DNA from: Phycisphaerales bacterium
GTDB lineage: Bacteria; Planctomycetota; Phycisphaerae; Phycisphaerales; SM1A02
DNA length: 39,978 bases
NCBI GenBank assembly: GCA_022446885.1
Contig: JAKVBU010000028.1
Span: 1-39,978, forward strand
Reading direction: 5' to 3'
The notes under the pieces were generated by a model that had not been told where the DNA came from, did no database searches, and worked only from the letters and a program-made list of their open reading frames with translations. Numbering within the stretch: position 1 is the stretch's first letter; each line of letters opens with the position of its first letter. The position numbers and the translations under genes are program-made. Shown here in pieces: positions 34,045 through 39,978 of this stretch.

Positions 34045-34511
34045 ATCACGAAGCGGTGACCGGTGACTCTCCAACCATGTCGCTTGGCGATGGCGTCGCG
34101 CAATTGCGTGATCTCCGGGTCGCGAAGGGACACATGTTGCTGGGTCTCCATGCAGATGAGCAGGTCTGCTGGCTCACGGCCATAGACAAGCTGGAAGTGG
34201 GTCTGTTTGGGGTCCACGAGCGTGGGGGTGATGATCCCGGCCTCTTGCAGCAACCTGAGTGTGCGGTACACCGTTGCCTTGGACACATTGTGGCTGGTGC
34301 GAGAGCGCAGCTGCGCCAAGAGCCCCTCCGCTTCGAACAGCCCATCCTGAGCCATGACGGCATCGAGCACGTCGGCGCGTTCCTGGGTATAGCGGAGATT
34401 CCGTTCCTTCAGGAACCGGCGAAACACCGAGCAAAGCGGCGCAAGCACCTCGATCCCCCCGGGAATCGCTGCCGGGGTGCTGTCTGCTCTACTCTCGGGC
34501 GACTGGGCCAT
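33978..34511 (-). CDS. Fur-family transcription regulator lacking the usual metal ligands
   Basis: A 177-residue protein with a typical winged-helix Fur start, YTQERADVLDAV then VSKATVYRTLRLLQEAG (about 40-95). In the region that normally carries HHxH and CxxC zinc/metal sites, it reads GREPADLLICMETQQHVSL, so those ligands are absent. HFQLVY (His105) and the late GHRFVIYGLSPEA remain. ATG at 34511 is used; a GTG at 34535 could add eight residues. It is divergent from the glycosyltransferase gene, whose ATG is 26 bases away, and overlaps the tsaE 3' end. Confidence 0.83.
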   Translation of the reverse strand: MAQSPESRADSTPAAIPGGIEVLAPLCSVFRRFLKERNLRYTQERADVLDAVMAQDGLFEAEGLLAQLRSRTSHNVSKATVYRTLRLLQEAGIITPTLVDPKQTHFQLVYGREPADLLICMETQQHVSLRDPEITQLRDAIAKRHGWRVTGHRFVIYGLSPEAGEPGTNMRPDPSSA

Positions 34512-34536
34512 GGAGGCACAGTGTAGTTGGTGCACG

Positions 34537-35643
34537 ATGAAGGTCCTCGGATTTGAATCATGGGACGGGGGATCTCACAGGCAGGTGCGGCTGTCGCTCC
34601 TGTCGCATGCCACGGCCGTCAACTGGACTTGGGTCACACTCCCACCTGCCCCGTGGCGGTGGCGGCAGCGACTGGCCATGCGGCAGCTCACAGACATGGC
34701 ACGGGCCAATGGTCTGCTCGAACAACCCTGGGACTGCATCCTGTGCACCAGCCTCATGGCGGTGGGGGAGGTTCGTGGCCTGTTGCCGCGGCACCTGCGT
34801 GATGTGCCCGTGGTGATGCTGGTACATGAGCATCAGGCCGCGTATCCAGCGGGACTTGCAGGGCCCGAGCCCCGAGATGCTCAGGCGATCACCACCGATC
34901 TCATGGGCATGCTCGCTGCAGACTTGGTGCTCTTTACCAGCCAGTGGAATCGGCGTTCATGCCTTGCGGGCATGCGATCGCTGCTGGGCAAGGCGCCTGG
35001 CGACGGACTCAGTGGCTGGCTGGAGCGACTGCAGGCCCGGAGCGAAGTCTGGTGGCCACCTGTTGAGGATCCCCTTGGGTTCCTTGAGCACAGGTCAACC
35101 GCACGACCTGTACATAACCCAGATAACTACGGACCCAATGAGCCACAACTGGTGGCCTGGCCACATCGTCACCAGCAGGACAAAGGCCCCAAAGCCCTGC
35201 TGGCCTTGGCCAAACGCTATAGCGAAGCCTGGGACCTCAATTGGGCGCTGCTGGGAGAACGGCGTGGGCCACCGCCGGCGCCTTTGCAACAACTGCGTGA
35301 GCACCTGGGATCGCGTCTGGTTCATGATGGCTGGTGTGAGGCTCGAAGCGACTATCTCGACTGGCTGAAGCGAGCCAATTGGGTGTGCTCAACCGCACGC
35401 CATGAGTATTTCGGCATCGCCGTGGTCGAGGCCTTGCTTAGCGGGGCGCTGCCGTGGCTTCCGCGAAGACTGAGTTACCCCGAACTCGTACCAGAGGCAG
35501 CCAGCGGCCTGCATCCTGGCATGCACCTTGAGTCCAAGGAGCGGGCGCACTTGATGCGTGCGATCCGCAGCCATCTGGCCCCGGCAATCGCCGATGCATC
35601 AACTCGCCACCTTGAGAACAGGCTCCTGCAACTGATTTCATGA
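34537..35643 (+). CDS. tRNA-queuosine mannosyltransferase-family (DUF3524/GTDC1) glycosyltransferase
   Basis: The protein is 368 residues. Its N-terminus MKVLGFESWDGGSHRQ is the signature of the DUF3524/GTDC1 family (ExxxGGSHRQ). LPPAPWRWRQRLAMRQL, CTSLMAVGEVRGLLPRHL, LVHEHQAAYP, ADLVLFTSQWNRRSC and CSTARHEYFGIAVVEAL follow. The C-terminal HEYFGIAVVEA is the GT4 donor-nucleotide motif. Human GTDC1 (QTMAN) and bacterial relatives mannosylate queuosine in tRNA-Asp; I infer the same role here. Start ATG at 34537. No queuosine genes are near. Confidence 0.8.
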   Translation: MKVLGFESWDGGSHRQVRLSLLSHATAVNWTWVTLPPAPWRWRQRLAMRQLTDMARANGLLEQPWDCILCTSLMAVGEVRGLLPRHLRDVPVVMLVHEHQAAYPAGLAGPEPRDAQAITTDLMGMLAADLVLFTSQWNRRSCLAGMRSLLGKAPGDGLSGWLERLQARSEVWWPPVEDPLGFLEHRSTARPVHNPDNYGPNEPQLVAWPHRHQQDKGPKALLALAKRYSEAWDLNWALLGERRGPPPAPLQQLREHLGSRLVHDGWCEARSDYLDWLKRANWVCSTARHEYFGIAVVEALLSGALPWLPRRLSYPELVPEAASGLHPGMHLESKERAHLMRAIRSHLAPAIADASTRHLENRLLQLIS

Positions 35644-36032
35644 CCCCGGGGGCACCTGAATGGGTCGGGCTTGGTGCAAACTGAGCGATGGAGCTGAGCG
35701 ATGGAGAGGGCCCTGAGCCCCGGAAACCGCCTCTGGTGGCTTGCCTCCCCTGTTGCCGCCGATAATGACCATTATGTTCAATTCCGGGTTCAGAGAGAGC
35801 GGCAACTGGCCTCAGTGATCGCCGGCAGCATGCGGGATGCAGCGATCAGCGGGCTCGGCGCCTTCCCATCCAGAGGGCTGGCGACAACGCCAACAACCCG
35901 CCGGGCGATGGCACGCTGGGTGCGGAGAACTCCAACGAGAACTCAGACCTGCTGCCTGGTGCGGTCAGCTGCCAAATGATGAGGAAGTTGAGTCGGTGCC
36001 CGGTTCCCGATGGCAACGCCTCGTAGCCTCCG
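35644..36032. other. 389-bp stretch without a convincing gene
   Basis: Nothing coding is well supported on either strand: the short open frames have odd composition and no ribosome site. It holds one tandem repeat of 13 bases (CTGAGCGATGGAG at 35681-35693 and 35694-35706). The rest may be the 3' region of the convergent secreted protein gene or a decayed gene. Confidence 0.5.
35681..35706. repeat. 13-bp direct tandem repeat, two copies
   Basis: CTGAGCGATGGAG occurs twice with no gap, 38 bases beyond the glycosyltransferase stop codon. Likely replication slippage. Confidence 0.8.
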
Positions 36033-36506
36033 TCAGAGATGTACTGGTTCAATGAAGACGTCGTTGCCCAGACTGACGTTCATGGTGCCCGATCCCGATG
36101 GGTCGGCCAAGAGCGACCAAGCCAGGCCGCCCGTAGCCAGATCGTCTGACGTAACGAAGTCAATCCACCCATGGGCCGACATGGTGAGTTCCACATTGGG
36201 TGACTGAGAACGCTCGAGGGTGAAGTCCAAAGTGGCCAACTGACCATCCGGAGCCACGTGGGCAACGAGGCCACCCTGGCCAACATCAGCGTCAGCATCC
36301 GGCCCAAACCATGCCCATGATTGCCCGGCAACGATCGGCGTGTTCAAGGTGGTTCGCGCATTGCCATCAGTCCCACTATCAAAGTCGGCGTAACTGATCG
36401 TCAGGTCGAGGCCAGCGGCATCGATGTGCACCGACGCAGCTGCCGCATGGGCGACACCCAGAGACACTACAAGGGCGACAGTTGAGGCAATCGGGTGCAG
36501 AGGCAA
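36033..36506 (-). CDS. Small secreted protein of unknown function (TTG start)
   Basis: A 157-residue protein with a signal peptide (about 1-24, ending AHAAAA) and a predicted beta-rich body. The body has phrases such as GLDLTISYADFDSG and QLATLDFTLERS, as in PEP-CTERM-like exported proteins, but there is no PEP sorting signal at the end (it stops at FIEPVHL). The only suitable start is TTG at 36506, preceded by GGGAAGAGGAG, the richest ribosome site in the window. It is divergent from the sensor kinase gene. Confidence 0.6.
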   Translation of the reverse strand: MPLHPIASTVALVVSLGVAHAAAASVHIDAAGLDLTISYADFDSGTDGNARTTLNTPIVAGQSWAWFGPDADADVGQGGLVAHVAPDGQLATLDFTLERSQSPNVELTMSAHGWIDFVTSDDLATGGLAWSLLADPSGSGTMNVSLGNDVFIEPVHL

Positions 36507-36629
36507 CTCCTCTTCCCACCTATGAACTCAGGTAAAACAGCTGTTACTGGCGCGTCTAGCCCACAACAGCAGCGATGGGACATGTGCATGCTGATGCCTG
36601 AGCCCAGACATGGCGGTAGGGTGGAGCCC

Positions 36630-37958
36630 ATGGCACCCCCCCGCGATGCCAATTCGGCTGCCCCCCCAGCCCAACCCGCTGGCAACGCACGTGCGCTGCC
36701 CCTCAGCACCGAACTGATGCTCTGGCTGCTGGCGATCATGCTCAGCGTGCTGGTGGGCGTCGGCGCCATCTTGTTCGGCCAGACCGAAGAAGCGGTCACA
36801 CGCGAATTGCAACAGGAGGCCCGCGTTGGGGCCATTGCACTACAACGGGCGGTTGACGCAGACCCGCACTCGACGATGGTTGCAGTGATGGCCCGAGGGC
36901 TGCTTGAGTCCTCTCCCGGCATGGCAGGCATTCGCATCATGGTCGGCGAACGAGAGGTCTTCCACGAGCCGCCGACGATGAGCGACACATCACCCGGCGA
37001 AGATGAGGTGCTGGTGACACTGGAGGATGCCTCCGGGTCGCGTGTGAGTGTCGCCATGCACCGCAGCGCCGGAGCCCTGACCCGCCAACGATGGACCCTG
37101 ACGCTGTTCGTCGTCATGGCTGCTGCGCTTGGCGTGTGTGCACTGGCCGTTGCGGCCATCCTGCGATGGCGTCTGGGACGTCCGTTGAGCCGCCTTCGAC
37201 GACAAGTAATCGATGGCGGCCCGCCTCCCAAGGGCCTGCCGGGTGAACTGCGACTCTTGTCCGAACACCTTGGAGACAACGCCGCAGCCCACGCCTCGGA
37301 GTCCCATCGACTTGGGCGCACCGAAGAAGAACTGCAACGAGCCAGCGCCCTGCAGCGACTCATGCTGCGTGAACTCGACCACCGTGTTCGCAACAACCTC
37401 GCATCCATTGCAGCGCTCATTGATCTGGAGCGATATGCGGCCTCAGACGTGGCCACCTTCGCCGATCGGCTGGGCGCACGTTTGGGTTCCATGCGACAGG
37501 TGCAAGATCTGCTCTCAAGCTCCAGTGAGCACGCAACTGATCTGGGCGCCTTGACGCAGGTCCTGATTCCGGCGGATGTACAAACGCGCGTGCGCGCCTC
37601 AGGGCCCCCCATAGACATACCCGGGCCGCAGGCGGTGCCTCTGGGCATGGTGATTCACGAATTGCTCACCAACGCCATGCGACACGGCGCACTCTCAAGC
37701 AATCAGGGCAGCGTCACCATCGGTTGGACGAAACCCAAACAAGATGCCGCCGGCCGTCGCCGCTTGCAACTGAGTTGGACTGAATCCGATGGGCCACAGC
37801 CACGCCGTGACATCATGCCCGGCTGCGGCACCGGCATCATCACCGGGCTCGTACAGTCAGAACTCGCCGGAACGATCGATCTGCGGTACCCACCCTCGGG
37901 CGCCGTGCATCGCATCGATATCCAACTACGGTCGCTGGCTCATTCCAGCGAAGTCTGA
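36630..37958 (+). CDS. Membrane sensor histidine kinase, HisKA_2/HWE-like
   Basis: A 442-residue kinase. Span 1 is at about 29-50, an extracytoplasmic sensor at about 51-155, span 2 at about 155-178, then a short HAMP-like linker and coiled-coil. The phosphoacceptor is His251 in ELDHRVRNNL. The N box is HELLTNAMRHGAL and the late G box is GCGTGI. The HRVRNN form of the H box marks the HisKA_2/HWE group. Start is ATG at 36630, with AGGGTGG about 6 bases upstream; an ATG 17 codons earlier is possible. No response regulator gene is in the window, so it is an orphan. Confidence 0.88.
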   Translation: MAPPRDANSAAPPAQPAGNARALPLSTELMLWLLAIMLSVLVGVGAILFGQTEEAVTRELQQEARVGAIALQRAVDADPHSTMVAVMARGLLESSPGMAGIRIMVGEREVFHEPPTMSDTSPGEDEVLVTLEDASGSRVSVAMHRSAGALTRQRWTLTLFVVMAAALGVCALAVAAILRWRLGRPLSRLRRQVIDGGPPPKGLPGELRLLSEHLGDNAAAHASESHRLGRTEEELQRASALQRLMLRELDHRVRNNLASIAALIDLERYAASDVATFADRLGARLGSMRQVQDLLSSSSEHATDLGALTQVLIPADVQTRVRASGPPIDIPGPQAVPLGMVIHELLTNAMRHGALSSNQGSVTIGWTKPKQDAAGRRRLQLSWTESDGPQPRRDIMPGCGTGIITGLVQSELAGTIDLRYPPSGAVHRIDIQLRSLAHSSEV

Positions 37959-37960
37959 GT

Positions 37961-38704
37961 TCAATCGCAACGCCTGGCAATGGTCGCAGTGCACGTGCCA
38001 AACGTCAGCGGCACCTGTCGCTCGATTTCGAACCCGTGCTTGCCAAGGAGTGAGGAGAGCTCCTCTGGACTCAAGAACGTCTGAATGCTCCGGGGCAAGT
38101 ATCGATAAGCGCCGCTGCGATCACGGGCGATCAACGTCGCCGTCAGAGGCATTATCCGTCGTGTGTAGAACGAGTTGAACCACCGCAGCACCGGGTTGCG
38201 TGGTTCACTGAATTCGAGAATGCCCAGCCGACCGCCGGGAACGAGCACACGAGCAAACTCCCCCACCGCGGCCGCCGGATCACTCACATTGCGAATACCA
38301 AACGCAATCATGGCGACATCAAATGCCCCGTCTGGCAACTCGAGCGCCGTGGCGTCTCCCTGTCGGTACTCAGGCGCGTTGCACTTGAGCCGAGCAGCCT
38401 TGACTCGGGCGATCTCGAGCATCTCAGGCGTGAAGTCAATGCCCAGCACAGCGTCAGCCCCAGCCAGAGCCGCCGCTTCGCTCAAATCGCCGGTGCCGCA
38501 AGCAACGTCCAGCACACGGTCGCCTGAGCCCACCTTCAGCAGTTTCACCACGCGACGCCGCCAAGCCTGATCCCTGCCAAAGGCGTGCAGCCGGTTGTTG
38601 AGGTCGTAGCTGGGCGCAATCGCACCGAACATGCGTTGGACACGCTCGGCCTTGTCCCTACTGCGGTGCGGATCGCCCGCCAGATCATCGCGCGTCCACG
38701 CCAT
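37961..38704 (-). CDS. ubiE: Demethylmenaquinone/ubiquinone methyltransferase
   Basis: A 247-residue SAM methyltransferase of the UbiE/MenG type, catalysing the last C-methylation in quinone synthesis. It shows VQRMFGAIAPSYDLNN at the start, the SAM loop VLDVACGTGDLS, FGIRNVSD, LEFSEPRNP and the C-terminal RSIQTFLSPEEL. In planctomycetes menaquinone is usual, so menG may be the better name. It ends two bases from the convergent kinase gene and is divergent from the lipoprotein at 38748. Confidence 0.93.
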   Translation of the reverse strand: MAWTRDDLAGDPHRSRDKAERVQRMFGAIAPSYDLNNRLHAFGRDQAWRRRVVKLLKVGSGDRVLDVACGTGDLSEAAALAGADAVLGIDFTPEMLEIARVKAARLKCNAPEYRQGDATALELPDGAFDVAMIAFGIRNVSDPAAAVGEFARVLVPGGRLGILEFSEPRNPVLRWFNSFYTRRIMPLTATLIARDRSGAYRYLPRSIQTFLSPEELSSLLGKHGFEIERQVPLTFGTCTATIARRCD

Positions 38705-38747
38705 GGGTTCATCCTACAGCCGGCCCCAGACCTCGTACCATGCCACC

Positions 38748-39428
38748 ATGCGGATGCTCACACTGGCATTGACGGCGCTCCTCCTGAGTGGATGTGCCTA
38801 TTCAGACCACGCTCGACACTGGGTTGGGGCGCTGCACACGGGCATGCAGGTAAATCGGGCCAACGCCGAACCCCTCACGGTGCCGATGCACTTCTCCACG
38901 GGTGTGTGCAGCGCTGATCCGAGAGTCGAAGCATCGATCTGGCTCACCGATCTGAGTGAGGCCACACTGGCGCAGGCGCCACCAGAGAAGGGCGCACCGC
39001 TTGAGAACAGTCATTCTCAGGGCACACTGCGCGATGGCCAGGCGATGCACGTCGAACTGCTCTTCTCACCGCGTCCGGGCTACACGCCGCTGGACTCAAC
39101 CGCCACGAACATCGCCATTCGCTACATCATCTTCTCCCGCGGTGAGGTGGGCATCTACGAAGGCGGAGGCTACGGCTATCCCATCGGCTCGATCGAGAGT
39201 GGATCCATGTCGCTGCGAATCGAAAACGCCACCCTGAGCCTGGGCGCTCACACCAGCGGGTTCGTCGATCTACTCACCCCTGCCACGCTCTCAGGCACTT
39301 TTAATGGTCCTCGAGACGACGCCAAAGCCGAGTTGATTCGTGACGGCCTGGACCAAGCAGTCTCAGCAGCGCTTGGCCGCCAAACCTACGTGCACCTGCC
39401 CAAGCACAGCGAACCGCGATCTTTCTGA
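38748..39428 (+). CDS. Lipoprotein of unknown function
   Basis: A 226-residue protein with a clear lipobox: LTLALTALLLSGC, lipidated Cys16. The mature part is beta-rich with segments such as HVELLFSPRPGYTPLD, IAIRYIIFSRGEVGIYEGGG and TLSGTFNGPRDDAKAELIRD, and no domain is recognised. The start is ATG at 38748 (38754 is the other option); the open frame reaches further upstream into the ubiE start without a sensible N-terminus. It faces the rplU gene, ending 56 bases from its 3' end. Confidence 0.75.
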   Translation: MRMLTLALTALLLSGCAYSDHARHWVGALHTGMQVNRANAEPLTVPMHFSTGVCSADPRVEASIWLTDLSEATLAQAPPEKGAPLENSHSQGTLRDGQAMHVELLFSPRPGYTPLDSTATNIAIRYIIFSRGEVGIYEGGGYGYPIGSIESGSMSLRIENATLSLGAHTSGFVDLLTPATLSGTFNGPRDDAKAELIRDGLDQAVSAALGRQTYVHLPKHSEPRSF

Positions 39429-39484
39429 TCTCGGTGGATGCAAGTACCTGATTGAGATGCCTTGACGAGGCGCCGAATTGATCC

Positions 39485-39805
39485 TCAGCCGAGGCTCGTG
39501 ATTTTCACCCGCACATGCGACTGACGATGACCCATCTTGCGGCGGTAGTTCTTTCGCCGCTTGAACTTGATCACGTCGATCTTGTCGCCCAGCGTGTCCC
39601 CAATCACCTCGGCACTGACAGAGGCGTCCTCCAGCCATGGCGTACCGATGGCAGCCATGTCAGCGTCGCCTGATCGGTGCGCCAGTACCTTGTCGAAGGT
39701 GATCGTCGAACCGACCTCGGCGGCCCGATAGTCGATGTCGAGGACGTCGCCCTCGCGCACCATGATCTGGGTTCCGCTGTCTTCGATGATGGCGTAGGCC
39801 TGCAT
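39485..39805 (-). CDS. rplU: 50S ribosomal protein bL21
   Basis: A 106-residue ribosomal protein that binds 23S rRNA in the large subunit. It begins MQAYAIIEDSGTQIMVREGD, has FDKVLAHRSGD and ends with the basic KFKRRKNYRRKMGHRQ typical of bL21. GGAG lies about nine bases upstream of ATG 39805. The usual partner rpmA (bL27) is not found downstream: the next gene is convergent. Confidence 0.97.
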   Translation of the reverse strand: MQAYAIIEDSGTQIMVREGDVLDIDYRAAEVGSTITFDKVLAHRSGDADMAAIGTPWLEDASVSAEVIGDTLGDKIDVIKFKRRKNYRRKMGHRQSHVRVKITSLG

Positions 39806-39835
39806 GAGTCTGACTCCAAAGGGTGGGAATCGAGC

Positions 39836-39863
39836 ATTCTAGCCCCTCCAGCGGCCATTGCAA
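39836..39863 (-). promoter_or_regulatory. Promoter of rplU
   Basis: On the minus strand TTGCAA (39863-39858) and TAGAAT (39841-39836) are separated by 16 bases. The start would be near 39829, giving a leader of about 24 bases. The -10 matches five of six consensus positions. Confidence 0.5.
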
Positions 39864-39871
39864 CTCGCAAG

Positions 39872-39978
39872 CCCCCCCCCCCCCCCCCCCCGCCCCCCCC
39901 CCCCCCCCCCCCCCCCCCCGCCCCCCCCCCCCCCCCCCCCCCCCGCCCCCCCCCCGCCCCCCCCCCCCGCCCCCGGGG
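39872..39978. repeat. Terminal poly-C tract, probably artefact
   Basis: From 39872 to the end almost every base is C, with a few interspersed G. Natural bacterial sequence is very unlikely to contain this. It looks like a failed read end or assembly-edge artefact, so the upstream part of this region is unknown. Confidence 0.9.

Noticed and set aside
35701-35979. 92-codon open frame on the plus strand between glycosyltransferase and kinase
   Set aside because: Arg/Thr-rich composition typical of an off-frame, no ribosome site, no domain.

Overview
The window looks like a piece of a planctomycete chromosome, most likely of the Phycisphaerae/Phycisphaerales, probably a free-living aquatic cell. 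This is inferred from gene content, not from a marker-gene search. Two secreted proteins end in a short Cys-flanked, dockerin-like Ca-binding tail (CDGDY.GDG...), and there is a prepilin of the planctomycete style ([19 protein letters not shown]). WaaA indicates Kdo-containing lipopolysaccharide and therefore an outer membrane. DNA is GC-rich, genes are packed tightly, and many starts overlap the previous stop by 4 or 8 bases. Because of the GC bias, long antisense open frames are common and were ignored. The last ~107 bases are almost pure C and are probably a sequencing or assembly artefact.

Layout. 1-3240: a cut-off beta-helix exported protein (-) and a gingipain-family C25 peptidase (+). 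3303-5211: two overlapping paralogous HSL-type esterases (+). 5263-9476 (-): DUF819 membrane protein, an Omp28-like thioredoxin/beta-helix secreted protein and a prepilin, with strong hairpins. 9751-14956 (-): a four-gene operon TVP38-like / nadA / nadB / MOP-type exporter, the de novo quinolinate branch of NAD synthesis. 15060-16309 (+): a 30-codon membrane peptide, tRNA-Gly(TCC) and a fatty-acid desaturase. 16352-21634 (-): valS followed by an HExxH lipoprotein, a GNAT acetyltransferase and another lipoprotein. 21641-25357: a TPR lipoprotein (+), a 70-aa membrane protein (-) and an S41 C-terminal processing protease (+). 25473-27472 (-): an alpha/beta hydrolase coupled to a lone trpB. 27527-30623 (+): rsmD, a CCA-adding enzyme/poly(A) polymerase and a degenerate ClpP/NfeD-like exported protein. 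30713-31030 (-): a small FHA protein. 31170-34044 (+): waaA, thiL, tsaE. 33978-34511 (-): a Fur-family regulator without the usual metal ligands. 34537-35643 (+): a glycosyltransferase of the tRNA-queuosine mannosyltransferase (DUF3524/GTDC1) family. 36033-36506 (-) a secreted protein, 36630-37958 (+) a HisKA_2/HWE-type sensor kinase, 37961-38704 (-) ubiE/menG, 38748-39428 (+) a lipoprotein, 39485-39805 (-) rplU.

Most of the window is housekeeping: NAD, tryptophan and thiamine cofactor steps, tRNA maturation and modification, translation, LPS and quinone. Between these lie envelope proteins of unknown role. I do not see a defence island, mobile element, CRISPR array or prophage. The least explained items are the truncated dockerin-like tail shared by otherwise unrelated exported proteins, the ClpP-fold protein that lacks its serine, the metal-ligand-free Fur protein, and several hairpins placed at 5' leaders or directly over a start codon (thiL).
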